Made by a program: the position numbers and the translations under genes | Part shown: positions 1 through 9,292 of the stretch, in pieces | How positions within the stretch are numbered: the first letter of the stretch is position 1 | Layout of the letters: each line of letters begins with the position of its first letter | The notes under the pieces: generated by a model | Databases searched by the model: none | What the model saw: only the letters and a program-made list of their open reading frames with translations | Told to the model about the DNA's origin: nothing | Origin: JBLHOS01 sp047623825 | GTDB taxonomy: Bacteria > Pseudomonadota > Alphaproteobacteria > Rhodobacterales > Rhodobacteraceae | Length of the DNA: 64,000 nucleotides | Assembly (NCBI GenBank): GCA_047623825.1 | Contig: JBLHOS010000002.1 | Span: 41,543 to 105,542, forward strand | Reading direction: 5' to 3'

Positions 1-2037
1 GATATTATCGACATCAACTACACCGGCGACCCACAGGGCGAAATGATCGACAATGGCGACGCAATTTTGCCGGGCGAGGGGCCACAGGACGATATCGTTC
101 AGGCCTTTGGTGGTGACGATCTCGTTGAGGCCGATGAATGCGATGATGAGGTTTACGGCGGCGACGGCAAAGATGAGCTTTACGGCGAAAACGGCAATGA
201 CATCATCTTTGGTGGCAATGGTCCGGGCGCCGACGACAATCTTGTTGTGAACGGCTCATTTGAAGAGACCACCGGCATGACGCAAACCGGCGATGGCTAT
301 GTCGCCACTGGTTCGATCCCGAATTGGATCGGGACAGATCCATCCACCCGCATTGATATGCACAATAACGGTCGCGGTGAGATTGAGGCGACAGATGGCA
401 GCAACTGGCTGGATCTAGAGGCGTCCCCCGGAGACATCCGGATTGGACAAGATATCAGCGGCATCGAAGACGGGCAAAGCTATGTTCTGACATTCGATGC
501 AGGCGATGGTGATAGCGGCGCCCTAGCTGGCGAAAACTTGGTGAATGTCTATTGGGGCGCTGAATTGGTCGCGACGATCGATCCGCCGCAAAGCGAAACC
601 ACGAACTACCAGTTTGCACTGATTGGTGGTGCTGGTGACGGGTTAGACCGGCTTGAATTTGAAGGCGTTGGCCCCGACGACAATGTTGGCGCGTCAATCG
701 ATAGTATTCGGATCTTCAGATCTGACTTCATCGCACCTGACGATGGTAAAGACGACTATATTGATGGCGGTGCCGGTGACGACACCCTGTTTGGTGAAGG
801 CGGCGATGACACGATCATTGGCGGCGACGGATCAGATATCGTGTTTGGTGGCGACGGCGACGACATTATCGACACCAGCAGTTCTGCGACATTACCGCGG
901 CCGGACCTTGGCTTTCCAGTCAATCCACTGCTTTCTGGGCTACTTGCCGACAGTGACCCGTTTGATAACCGTGATTTTGTTGACGGCGGGGACGGCAATG
1001 ACACGATCAGCATTGGTGATGACGAAGATATCATTCTGGGTGGCTCAGGCAATGACATCATCTTTGGTGCAGATGATGACGATATCATCTATGGCGGAAC
1101 CGGCAACGACACGATCGTTGCGGGCATCGATGATGACTACGTCGAAGGGGGCGCTGGTAATGACATTATCACAAGCGGTCAGGGTAACGATACGCTGCTT
1201 GGTCAAGCTGGTTCCGGTACCTTCACAGATGCCACTGGCGGCGACACCGTCGATGGTGGTGCCGATGACGGTATTGATGAAAATGGCGATGCGACCACCG
1301 ACTTTGACACGCTGGATCTGACCGGTCTCAATTATGAGTTCATTTCGCAAAAGACCGACGTGGATGGCGACTCGACCAGTGGTCAGATTACTGACCTCGA
1401 CAATGGTGGGATCATCACATTCTCTGAGATTGAGGAGATCCTTGGTGACCCGGTCTGCTTTACGCTGGGCACGCTGATTGCGACCCCGAATGGTCAAAAG
1501 ACGATTGAATCGCTGAAGGAAGGCGATAAAATCATCACGCGCGACAATGGCATCCAAGAGATCCGATGGGTCGGAAGTCGCACCTTGAACGGGCCAGAAC
1601 TGCGCAAAACACCGCATCTGCGCCCCATCCTGATCAAAGCCGGTTCCTTGGGTGAAAATCAACCGGAACGCGACGTGATGGTCTCACCTCAGCACCGGAT
1701 GTTGGTTAGCAATGTGCAGACCAGCCTCTATTTTGATGAGCATGAAGTCCTGGTGGCGGCTAAATATTTGGTCAACCACGCTGGTGTGCAATGGATCGAC
1801 ACCCTGCGCGCGACGTACATCCACTTCTTGTTCGATAAACATGAAATTGTGCTGGCGAACGGTGCGTGGACCGAGAGCTTTCAACCTGCGGACTATTCTT
1901 TGGACGGGCTTGGAAACTCTCAACGCATCGAGATCTATGAGTTGTTCCCCGAGTTACAAAAGACTGAAAGCCGGGACTCTTATCAGGCAGCCCGCCGTGC
2001 GTTGAATCGGCACGAAGCGCTTCTTTTGACAAAGTAA
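1..2037 (+). CDS. Secreted RTX-repeat protein with C-terminal Hint domain (5' end outside window)
   Basis: The reading frame is open from base 1, so the gene starts upstream of the window; the first in-window ATG at 43 is probably internal. Counting from base 1, acidic glycine-rich RTX calcium-binding nonapeptides (GGxGxDxx type) fill residues about 30-78 and 245-410. Between them, residues about 80-239 form a beta-rich carbohydrate-binding-like domain that begins NLVVNGSFEE, as in DUF642/CBM-type modules. A Hint domain begins at residue 486 with CFTLGTLIATPNG and runs to about residue 625. Its first Cys is the expected nucleophile for protein splicing or autocleavage. Such roseobacter proteins are exported by type I secretion and act outside the cell. 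The architecture is clear; the biological role is unknown. Confidence 0.85.
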   Translation, partial: DIIDINYTGDPQGEMIDNGDAILPGEGPQDDIVQAFGGDDLVEADECDDEVYGGDGKDELYGENGNDIIFGGNGPGADDNLVVNGSFEETTGMTQTGDGYVATGSIPNWIGTDPSTRIDMHNNGRGEIEATDGSNWLDLEASPGDIRIGQDISGIEDGQSYVLTFDAGDGDSGALAGENLVNVYWGAELVATIDPPQSETTNYQFALIGGAGDGLDRLEFEGVGPDDNVGASIDSIRIFRSDFIAPDDGKDDYIDGGAGDDTLFGEGGDDTIIGGDGSDIVFGGDGDDIIDTSSSATLPRPDLGFPVNPLLSGLLADSDPFDNRDFVDGGDGNDTISIGDDEDIILGGSGNDIIFGADDDDIIYGGTGNDTIVAGIDDDYVEGGAGNDIITSGQGNDTLLGQAGSGTFTDATGGDTVDGGADDGIDENGDATTDFDTLDLTGLNYEFISQKTDVDGDSTSGQITDLDNGGIITFSEIEEILGDPVCFTLGTLIATPNGQKTIESLKEGDKIITRDNGIQEIRWVGSRTLNGPELRKTPHLRPILIKAGSLGENQPERDVMVSPQHRMLVSNVQTSLYFDEHEVLVAAKYLVNHAGVQWIDTLRATYIHFLFDKHEIVLANGAWTESFQPADYSLDGLGNSQRIEIYELFPELQKTESRDSYQAARRALNRHEALLLTK

Positions 2038-2096
2038 TGCAGTGAAGGACCTAATCGTCGGGTGGGTATCGCCCATCCGAAACAACCTTTGGAATG

Positions 2097-2122
2097 GGGC
2101 GATCTTTGGATCGCCCTCTTTT
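2097..2122 (+). terminator. Rho-independent terminator of the RTX/Hint gene
   Basis: A perfect 8-bp stem (GGGCGATC / GATCGCCC) with a 4-base loop is followed by TCTTTT. It lies 60 bp after the RTX/Hint stop codon and its tail runs into the stop codon of the convergent nucleotidyltransferase gene. Confidence 0.75.
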
Positions 2123-2714
2123 ATGAAATAGCGCGCTCTGCGCGCCAAGCTGCCCAAGCCTCAGGAGTGTCCAGATCAGTCAGCGCGCGGTTTTCCGGCA
2201 AGGGCACAAGATGGATCAGATTTGAATGCCGTTTCAGGACATCGCGGGCACCCTGATCGCCGGTTATTTCGGACAGTTCCCCAAAGAGATGTGCCGGAAA
2301 GATCACCGGATGGCCTGGGGTTCCGTCAGCCGCCGCCGCCCTGAAAATCATCTTGGGCGCTTGGGCGGCTAATGTGGCCAAAACATACATGTCATGCGCT
2401 GTTACCTCTGGCATATCAGCCAGAACAATCATCGCTGCAGGGGCATCAAGACCGCCTAATCCAGTAACAATTGACGAAGACATTCCGGTGTCTTGCTGGG
2501 CGAATTTGACGTCACATTCAACATCTGTCAGCGCCTCCAACCGTGCGTCTTGATCAGGCCCCAGCACCACAATTGTTGGCCCAACCTTGGCACAGCGCCG
2601 GGCCATAACGTTCAAAAGCGGGGTGCCACTCACATCTTCCAGCATCTTGTCCGCCCCTCGCATGCGCATGGAGCGGCCAGCGGCCAGAAGGATCAGGGTC
2701 AATTTATCAGACAT
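2121..2714 (-). CDS. MobA/MocA-like nucleotidyltransferase
   Basis: The 197-residue protein starts MSDKLTLILLAAGRSMRM. The LAAGxSxRM signature followed by a Lys (DKML) is the nucleotide-binding motif of the NTP_transferase_3 family. The motif VLADMPEV near residue 100 supplies the metal-binding Asp, and GHPVIFP follows near residue 140. Length and motifs match the MocA/MobA-like molybdenum cofactor cytidylyl- or guanylyltransferases, which mature molybdopterin for enzymes such as xanthine dehydrogenase. The longer frame reaching to 2789 would overlap the upstream gene, and ATG at 2714 matches the family's N-terminus. It follows the FAD oxidoreductase gene by 43 bp on the same strand. The nucleotide used (CTP or GTP) cannot be decided from sequence. 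Confidence 0.75.
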   Translation of the reverse strand: MSDKLTLILLAAGRSMRMRGADKMLEDVSGTPLLNVMARRCAKVGPTIVVLGPDQDARLEALTDVECDVKFAQQDTGMSSSIVTGLGGLDAPAAMIVLADMPEVTAHDMYVLATLAAQAPKMIFRAAAADGTPGHPVIFPAHLFGELSEITGDQGARDVLKRHSNLIHLVPLPENRALTDLDTPEAWAAWRAERAIS

Positions 2715-2757
2715 TACCTCACTTGCCCGACTTCTGCGGTTAGCGTCAAGGGACCGC

Positions 2758-5172
2758 TTAGCCGCGCATCCGCGCACCATCCCCATCAAACAATGGCTCT
2801 GAGATTAAAACAGCCCGGTGCATCTTGCCCAAAATCTCGATCTCGACCTGCAAGCCATCGGTGATCCGATCAACGGGAAGAAACCCAAGCGCAATCGATT
2901 TCTCAGCGTGATGCGAATACCCACCCGATGTGCAGAACCCTTGCACGCGGCCATCCAACCAAATTGGCTCATAGGCCACGACATCAGCGTCATCCGCGTG
3001 AACTTCAAACGCACAAAGTTTGCGGTCGGTGCCACTGTCACGCTCAGCCTGCGCAGCAGCACGACCGATAAAATCCGTGTCCTTTTTAAACCGAATGAAC
3101 CGATCAAGGCCAGTTTCGGCAGCCGTATAATCAGGAGAGAACTCAGACAACCAAGAGCCAAAGAATTTATCCAACCGCAGCGACATCATTGCGCGCATGC
3201 CAAATGGACGAATGCCCAGATCCTGACCCGCATTCCACAGCGTTGACCAAAGGGCGCGCTGATCCATTGCCGGCACGTAAATCTCATATCCCAGATCGCC
3301 GGTATAGCTGACGCGCTGAACGATCGCGTCGGTCATGCCAATCCCAATCCGCTTGACGTCCATGAACTTGAACGCCTCAGCAGAGACATCGGCGCGCGTA
3401 ACGCGTGCCAGCAGCTCACGGGCATTTGGCCCAGCAATTTGAAATCCGGTACGCTGATCTGAGATATTTTCGACCGTCACGCCCGTGTCCAAATTCTGTT
3501 CAAACCAGCGTAAATGATAGTCTTGTGAGCCGTAGCTGCCGGTCAGCTGAAACTCAGTCTCGCCTAGACAAGACACCGTGAAATCACCAACTAACCGGCC
3601 CGAAGGGGCCAGCATGGGCGTCAATGATAATCGACCTTGTTTTGGGATGTGTCCGGCCATTATCCGGTCAAGCCAGGCACGCGCACCAACACCGGTAACC
3701 CGGTATTTACCAAAATTCTGCACTTCGTTGATGCCAACGGCACTGCGCACAGCCTTGACCTCAGCCTTTGTTGCGTCCCATGCGTTTGAGCGACGGAATG
3801 ACGGTATTTCGTACCGCGGCTCGCCGCTTAACGCGAAGTAGTTCACAACTTCCATGCCGTATTGCTGACCCCAGACCGCGTTCATGCCATCAAAAATGTC
3901 GTACATCGGGGTGGTGCGAAACGGGCGGGCGGCTGGCAGTTCCTCATTTGGGTAGCTGATCGAAAAGCGGTTTTGGTAGTTTTCAACAACCTTTGGCAAT
4001 GTATAACCGGGTGTGATCCAACGGCCAAAGCGCGCGACATCCATCGCGGTGACATCGCGTTCTGGCATGCCTTCGGTCATCCATTGCGCCAACATCAGAC
4101 CGACGCCACCACCTTGGGAAAAGCCTGCCATAACACCACAAGCTGACCAGTAATTTCGCAACCCCGGAACTGGGCCCACCAATGGGTTGCCGTCGGGTGC
4201 AAATGTGAACGGACCGTGGACCACAGATTTAACCCCTGCACGCTCCAGAACTGGAAAGCGGCGATAGGCAAATTCGATGCTGTCTTCGATCTTGTCGAAA
4301 TTATCTGCTAGTAACTCATGGCCAAAATCCCACGGTGTTCCGTCGACGGCCCAGGGTTTGCAGGGTTGCTCATAAAAGCCGATGCACAGGCCGCGGCCTT
4401 CTTGGCGCAGATAACTTTCGCCAGAAGGATCCATTACATGGGGATGCTCGGTGTCGCGCTCATAGATCTCCGGGATCTCGTCTGTGACAATGTACTGATG
4501 CTCCATCGGATGCAGCGGCAGGTAGACGCCGGCCATTTGCGCCACTTCACGTGCCCATAAACCGCCCGCATTCACCACGTGCTCGGCATGAATCGTGCCT
4601 TTTTCGGTCACCACATCCCAGCTGCCATCAGGGCGAGAATTGGTCTCTAAGACTTTGCAATGGGTGATGATTTCGGCGCCGCCCATACGTGCAGCCTTGG
4701 CATAGGCATGGGTTGTGCCCGACGGATCAAGGTGGCCGTCTAACGGATCATAAAGGCCGCCCAATATGCCGTCGATATTGGTGATGGGGGCGACTTTTTT
4801 GATCTCTTCGGGCGACAGGATTTCAGTCTCCAGTCCCATAAACCGGTGTTTGGCGCGTTCTGCCTTCAGCATATCAAAGCGTTCTTGAGTGTCGGCCAAT
4901 GTCACGCCGCCGACGTGGTGTAGGCCGCATGACATGCCGGTCAGCTCTTCGAGCTCGCGGTAGAGCTTGATGGTGTAACCCTGCAACGCGGCCATGTTGG
5001 TGTCACCGTTCAGCGTATGAAACCCGCCCGCTGCATGCCACGTTGATCCGGACGTCAATTCAGATCGTTCCAACAACATGATGTCGGACCATCCCATCTT
5101 GGTCAGATGGTAGAGAACCGAACAGCCAACGACGCCACCGCCGATAACACAGACTTGAGTTTGGGTTTTCAT
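2758..5172 (-). CDS. GcvT-fused FAD-dependent oxidoreductase (dimethylglycine/sarcosine dehydrogenase-like)
   Basis: The 804-residue protein has an N-terminal Rossmann FAD site (VIGGGVVGCS, residues 9-18) and the DAO-family segment TSGSTWHAAGG near residue 40. After about residue 430 it has GcvT and GcvT-C folate-binding domains. This is the layout of dimethylglycine and sarcosine dehydrogenases, which oxidatively demethylate N-methyl compounds and pass the one-carbon unit to tetrahydrofolate. Roseobacters carry many paralogs, some acting on other methylated osmolytes, so the substrate is open. The gene ends 43 bp before the nucleotidyltransferase gene. An inverted repeat lies just upstream of its start. 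Confidence 0.85.
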   Translation of the reverse strand: MKTQTQVCVIGGGVVGCSVLYHLTKMGWSDIMLLERSELTSGSTWHAAGGFHTLNGDTNMAALQGYTIKLYRELEELTGMSCGLHHVGGVTLADTQERFDMLKAERAKHRFMGLETEILSPEEIKKVAPITNIDGILGGLYDPLDGHLDPSGTTHAYAKAARMGGAEIITHCKVLETNSRPDGSWDVVTEKGTIHAEHVVNAGGLWAREVAQMAGVYLPLHPMEHQYIVTDEIPEIYERDTEHPHVMDPSGESYLRQEGRGLCIGFYEQPCKPWAVDGTPWDFGHELLADNFDKIEDSIEFAYRRFPVLERAGVKSVVHGPFTFAPDGNPLVGPVPGLRNYWSACGVMAGFSQGGGVGLMLAQWMTEGMPERDVTAMDVARFGRWITPGYTLPKVVENYQNRFSISYPNEELPAARPFRTTPMYDIFDGMNAVWGQQYGMEVVNYFALSGEPRYEIPSFRRSNAWDATKAEVKAVRSAVGINEVQNFGKYRVTGVGARAWLDRIMAGHIPKQGRLSLTPMLAPSGRLVGDFTVSCLGETEFQLTGSYGSQDYHLRWFEQNLDTGVTVENISDQRTGFQIAGPNARELLARVTRADVSAEAFKFMDVKRIGIGMTDAIVQRVSYTGDLGYEIYVPAMDQRALWSTLWNAGQDLGIRPFGMRAMMSLRLDKFFGSWLSEFSPDYTAAETGLDRFIRFKKDTDFIGRAAAQAERDSGTDRKLCAFEVHADDADVVAYEPIWLDGRVQGFCTSGGYSHHAEKSIALGFLPVDRITDGLQVEIEILGKMHRAVLISEPLFDGDGARMRG

Positions 5173-5186
5173 CGCAGCGCTCCTTA

Positions 5187-5202
5187 GTCTTAGATTTAAG
5201 AC
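5187..5202. promoter_or_regulatory. Inverted repeat upstream of the FAD oxidoreductase gene
   Basis: GTCTTA-GATT-TAAGAC is a perfect 6-bp-arm palindrome 14 bp upstream of the start codon at 5172. Its size and position fit a repressor operator, for example GntR-type. No regulator gene is adjacent, so this is inference from symmetry and position only. Confidence 0.4.
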
Positions 5203-5271
5203 ATTGAAAAGCGCACGTCGCGTACCGGCAAGCCGGAATGCGACATTCCCCGTCGTTTGCAGCGACAGTGA

Positions 5272-6579
5272 CTAAAGCTTGCGGACTTTTAGCTGGGTCA
5301 GTCGGTTTTGTTCGCGCGATGCAACCTCAAAACGGAAACCATGGAAACTGAAGCATTGTCCAACCACAGGGATCATCTGCGCCTCATGGATCACCAGACC
5401 CGCAACGGTGTTGGCCTCGTCATCTGGCAAAGACCAATCGGCGGCCCGGTTCAGGTCGCGAATGGTCATGCCGCCATCAATCAGGAAATTTCCGTCCGGG
5501 GCCGGTTCAAGCGAAAGCCGTTCGTCATCATCGTACTCGTCCGTGATTTCACCGACGATCTCTTCGAGGATATCTTCCAGCGTAATCAGGCCTTGCAGCG
5601 CACCGTATTCGTCGACGACCAGCGCAAAATGCGTGTGGCGGCGCAGAAATTCGCGCATTTGATCGTCCAGCGTCGTGGTCTCTGGGACAAAATAGGGCTT
5701 CATCGCAACGTCGGTGACATCAAAAGCCGCCAACCCGTGTTCAGACGCCGCAGGCCCTCTGACCAGCGCATCAATGCTGCGCAGCATATCTTTGGCGTGT
5801 ACGACACCGATAATATTGTCTTGCTCACCGCGGTAAACTGGCATGCGAGTATAGCGTGATTGTAGCGCCTGACTAAGGATGTCCTCAGGCTTGTTATCTG
5901 CATTGATCATCTCAATGCCGGAACGATGAAGCATGATTTCTTCAACAGTCCTGTCCCCAAGATCCAGCGCGCCCAGCAATCGGTCGCGATGTTCTTTCTC
6001 AACCGCACCTTCGGAATGGCCAAGCGTAATGGCGCCTGCAATCTCTTCGCGGGCCGACAAAACTGCGCTGTCTGGATCTGTCTGAACCCCAAACAGGCGC
6101 AAGAGACCTCGGACCAAGATTTGCACCATCGCCACAACCGGCGAGAAGACTAAGATCACAACCTGAATGATCGGTGATACCTTTGCCGCTGCCCGCTCTG
6201 CATTGGTAATTGCGTAGGTTTTTGGCAGCACTTCGGCAAAGATCAGGACCAGAAGTGTCATGACCAGTGTTGCCAGTGCGATACCGCTTTCACCAAAGGC
6301 ACGGGTGAACAGCGCTGTGGCCAAAGAGGCCGCCAGGATGTTCACCAGATTGTTGCCCAGCAGGACGGACCCGATCAGTCGCTCACTGTCTTCGGTCAAC
6401 AGCAAAGCCCGCTCAGCCCCTTTGTTGCCGCGATCCGCCTGGGATCGCAACTTGCCGCGAGAGGCAGCAGTCAGGGCCGTTTCAGAGCCTGAGAAAAAAG
6501 CAGACAACACCAGCAGCCCCAAGATGGAGGCCGACGTAATCCAGAATGCAGTGTCAAAAACAGTCGGGTCGATCATCAT
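5272..6579 (-). CDS. HlyC/CorC-family protein (DUF21 + CBS pair + CorC_HlyC domain)
   Basis: The 435-residue inner-membrane protein has an N-terminal DUF21 region with about four hydrophobic segments (residues 10-190). Two CBS domains follow (about 205-330) and then the C-terminal CorC_HlyC fold (about 345-430). The segment VVDEYGALQGLITLEDILEE is diagnostic of the second CBS domain. Family members are implicated in magnesium or cobalt homeostasis; the name hemolysin is historical. Two adjacent ATGs (6579 and 6576) are possible, and a GGA motif favours the second. The gene follows xerD by 68 bp on the same strand. Confidence 0.85.
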   Translation of the reverse strand: MMIDPTVFDTAFWITSASILGLLVLSAFFSGSETALTAASRGKLRSQADRGNKGAERALLLTEDSERLIGSVLLGNNLVNILAASLATALFTRAFGESGIALATLVMTLLVLIFAEVLPKTYAITNAERAAAKVSPIIQVVILVFSPVVAMVQILVRGLLRLFGVQTDPDSAVLSAREEIAGAITLGHSEGAVEKEHRDRLLGALDLGDRTVEEIMLHRSGIEMINADNKPEDILSQALQSRYTRMPVYRGEQDNIIGVVHAKDMLRSIDALVRGPAASEHGLAAFDVTDVAMKPYFVPETTTLDDQMREFLRRHTHFALVVDEYGALQGLITLEDILEEIVGEITDEYDDDERLSLEPAPDGNFLIDGGMTIRDLNRAADWSLPDDEANTVAGLVIHEAQMIPVVGQCFSFHGFRFEVASREQNRLTQLKVRKL

Positions 6580-6647
6580 TCGTCCGATTTATGGAAGCAA
6601 TAATTTGGTTATGGGGCGCTGCCGCTGCTCTTTCAAGGGCGGGTTAT

Positions 6648-7571
6648 CTAGCCCTGTGCCAACGGATGATGGTTCAGGACCAGATCTTTCATCCGCTCGT
6701 CCAAGACGTGGGTGTATATTTCCGTGGTGGCGATGTCGGCATGACCCAGCAAGGTCTGGATACTTCTTAGATCTGCGCCATTTGCCAATAAATGGGTGGC
6801 AAACGCATGGCGCAAAGTATGTGGTGTGACCGTATGCGCAGGAATATCGGCGGCGACTGCAATTTCCTTGATCAGCGTGAAAAATCGGACGCGGGTCAAA
6901 TGCCCACTTTTGGCGCGTGACGGAAATAGCACAGCAGAGAGCGGTTTGCCATTTTCGACGCGCTGACGTTCTTCCTCGGCCTCCCGCCAAAGTAACCACC
7001 TAGCCAAGGCTTCTTTGGCGGGAGGCGACAGTGGAACTAGGCGCTCCTTGTTTCCTTTGCCTCGGATCAGCAACAGTTTTGGACTGCCTCGCGCGGCTGC
7101 CACCGGCAGTGATACCAGCTCTGTCACTCGCATCCCGGTCGCATAAAGCAACTGCATCAAGCAGTAGTTTCGCAACCGATCACCCTCAGATCTACCGTGG
7201 GATTTGGCGGCCAAAAGCAGCTGGTCAACTTCTTGAGGGGTCAGGGTTTTGGGCAATCTCATATCGCGCCCCGGTCCTTTGATTTGAACTGCAGGATTAT
7301 CTGTGCGCCAATTTTCATCAAGCGCAAAGTTGTAAAATTGTTTGATAGCAGACAATCTGCGTGCCCGAGTGGATTTGGCTAAACCTTCGCCCTCAAGACC
7401 AATTAGATAGTCTTCGATATCCTTGCGGGCTGCAGCTTTTAAGCCCAATTTTTGTTCTAACAGCCAATTTTCGAAATTAACCAAGTCCCGACCGTACGCC
7501 AATAAAGTATTTTCTGCGGCATTCAGTTCGGCAGCCTGCGCGTCCAAAAACGTTGAGATCCATTTGCTCAT
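6648..7571 (-). CDS. xerD: Tyrosine recombinase XerD
   Basis: The 307-residue protein has an N-terminal SAM-like core-binding domain (residues 1-90) and a C-terminal catalytic domain. The catalytic set is visible: Arg in ATGMRVTEL (about 150), His-x-x-Arg in TPHTLRHAFATHL (about 250), His in LLGHADIATTEIY, and the nucleophile Tyr in EIYTHV near residue 288. XerC/XerD resolve chromosome dimers at dif during division. Its start overlaps the stop of the preceding hypothetical gene (TAATG), indicating translational coupling. XerC is the alternative call; length and spacing favour XerD. Confidence 0.8.
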   Translation of the reverse strand: MSKWISTFLDAQAAELNAAENTLLAYGRDLVNFENWLLEQKLGLKAAARKDIEDYLIGLEGEGLAKSTRARRLSAIKQFYNFALDENWRTDNPAVQIKGPGRDMRLPKTLTPQEVDQLLLAAKSHGRSEGDRLRNYCLMQLLYATGMRVTELVSLPVAAARGSPKLLLIRGKGNKERLVPLSPPAKEALARWLLWREAEEERQRVENGKPLSAVLFPSRAKSGHLTRVRFFTLIKEIAVAADIPAHTVTPHTLRHAFATHLLANGADLRSIQTLLGHADIATTEIYTHVLDERMKDLVLNHHPLAQG

Positions 7572-9067
7572 TACACACTTCCTAGAATAATTAACTGTAA
7601 AGCAGCTCGTCGTGCGATATCTTCTAGCCCCGCCATCCTGAACAGTCGCAGTGCATCTTCAAGGTCGTCGGCATCTGAATTATCTTTGCTCAGTTGACGA
7701 GATGCCAGAAGAAGTGCCTCTCCCAACCTGCCACGGTCCAGCAACCAGCTATAACGTGACGGTATATCCGTGCCAGAAAATGCACTGGAAATCGCCATTA
7801 AAGTTGCAGTTTGCCGCGGTGGTTGGGCAGGTTGGCCGCGTGCGATCGCAAATAGAAATGCCTCATTGGGACTTTGTGGAACGGCGCGTTGGGCGACCAG
7901 TTCATAGCGCGGCGACAGCAATCCAATTCGCCGGGCCAACATTGCGGCATCTGTCGTCAAGGGTAAGCGCAGCAGACGTTCAGCATAAACCGTTGCAAAC
8001 GGTACTTCGAGGCCGGCGGCGCGCATCGCACCCCAAGCGTGGGGCAGGGCGGCAGTCACTGCTGAGATTTCTCCGGCCAGCAGCGCTTCATCAAAGCGCT
8101 GCAACGCGGCTACGCGGTCCCAAACACCACCTGATGCCGCTGGTACCCGGTCGGTGTAGATGTCCAACCAAACAGATGGCGGAATGGCCCCGCTGCGCAA
8201 CAACCGCTCTGACGCATCCAATTGCGCGCGCCATCCAGCCACATCCGACAGATCCGAATGGGCAAACGCCAATGGCAGACCCGAGGAGGGAGGACGCTCA
8301 CCCAACGCCACCCGCAGTTGGTAGCGCAAAGGTGTCGCGTTGGTCTCGGGCGGCAAGGGGCCGTCGTCTTCAAACAAATCTGGATCAAGAAAGCGCGCGA
8401 TCAGCTCTGCGTCATCCTCAGCAATAAAGCCGAGCGCCGCACCAGTTCCCAGCGACAGGGCCGCGGCTGACCAATCACCAGTTCGTGCCAAACAGAAAAT
8501 CCGGGCAGTAAACGTGGGCGCAATATCGGGATTTGCCCGCATGGTTGCGCACGCCCGACGTTCGTCTCCACTCAGCAGGCTGACATCGAACCACCGGCGA
8601 AATATCTGGGGGGAGCTGGGACCGGCCCGCTCCATCAGTGCGCGCGCAGGTTCTAGTGCGCCGCGCGCCAGCAAAAGGTCCAGACGCGCCAGAAATAATC
8701 CTGCCTCGGTCCCCGCGTTAAGTGGTGGGTCAAGTTCAGCAAGTGCCAGTTGTTGGGTAAAGGCAAGAATAGCAGGCAGTCCTTCATAGGGCTGCGCGCG
8801 CATCAGATTGGCAAGCGTCTCAACGGAACTGTCCCCCCACAAATTGGCAGGCAAACCCGTAACACTGGCAGGCAAAATACCGACAGCATCCAAACTCACT
8901 GCACCAATTGGCATGACAGTAATTTGGGTGGGCGAGGCGGATTGGACCACATTCGCATGCGGTCGGGTGATGCTTTCCGATAGCCAGTCGGGAGCGTCAA
9001 AAACTGGTTCTTGCGCAAAACTGGATGTTGCAAAGAACAGTGACAAGAAGAACGATTTAATCGACAT
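7571..9067 (-). CDS. Conserved hypothetical periplasmic protein, helical repeat-like
   Basis: The protein has 498 residues when started at MSIKSFFLSLFFATSSFAQ, which is a clean signal peptide with predicted cleavage after AQ (about residue 19). The mature part is rich in Ala and Leu, with repeated amphipathic helices such as LLARGALEPARALMERAG and a C-terminal LEDALRLFRMAGLEDIAR. This resembles TPR/Sel1-like solenoids, but no family is firmly recognised. It sits between the small membrane gene upstream (11-bp overlap) and xerD downstream (1-bp overlap). That tight packing suggests one transcript. Function unknown. Confidence 0.7.
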   Translation of the reverse strand: MSIKSFFLSLFFATSSFAQEPVFDAPDWLSESITRPHANVVQSASPTQITVMPIGAVSLDAVGILPASVTGLPANLWGDSSVETLANLMRAQPYEGLPAILAFTQQLALAELDPPLNAGTEAGLFLARLDLLLARGALEPARALMERAGPSSPQIFRRWFDVSLLSGDERRACATMRANPDIAPTFTARIFCLARTGDWSAAALSLGTGAALGFIAEDDAELIARFLDPDLFEDDGPLPPETNATPLRYQLRVALGERPPSSGLPLAFAHSDLSDVAGWRAQLDASERLLRSGAIPPSVWLDIYTDRVPAASGGVWDRVAALQRFDEALLAGEISAVTAALPHAWGAMRAAGLEVPFATVYAERLLRLPLTTDAAMLARRIGLLSPRYELVAQRAVPQSPNEAFLFAIARGQPAQPPRQTATLMAISSAFSGTDIPSRYSWLLDRGRLGEALLLASRQLSKDNSDADDLEDALRLFRMAGLEDIARRAALQLIILGSV

Positions 9068-9194
9068 CCAAAACAACTGGTAAACTAATCTGACTCGTCT
9101 CGGGCTTCAAAAACCCTGAATAGGAGTACCCCACAAGTCCGATTATCCCTAAAATAATCAATAGAATCAATAATCTAAGTAATCTCCGCATCAT
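9057..9194 (-). CDS. 45-residue single-pass membrane microprotein
   Basis: Reading the minus strand from either of two tandem ATGs (9194 or 9191) gives MMRRLLRLLILLIILGII, then GLVGYSYSGFLKPET, ending VVLDVD and TAA at 9057. It has a positively charged N-terminus, one strongly hydrophobic segment (residues 5-22) and a short polar C-terminal tail predicted in the periplasm. The stop overlaps the start of the 498-residue periplasmic gene by 11 bp, so translation is probably coupled. It begins about 98 bp from the divergent aroK start, leaving room for a shared promoter region. Function unknown; it may anchor or accompany the downstream protein. Confidence 0.65.
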   Translation of the reverse strand: MMRRLLRLLILLIILGIIGLVGYSYSGFLKPETSQISLPVVLDVD

Positions 9195-9292
9195 ATGTCC
9201 TGCCTGAACGCGCAGCGTTTGCCGCTGCATTGGTTTCCATATAAGTCATGGTGAGTGGAATTACGCCACCTTGCAGGGAAAGATTCTTAGCT

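Noticed and set aside
455..1662. Long frames on both strands within the RTX/Hint gene
   Set aside because: They arise from the repetitive glycine/aspartate codons of the RTX repeats and have no ribosome sites or protein features.
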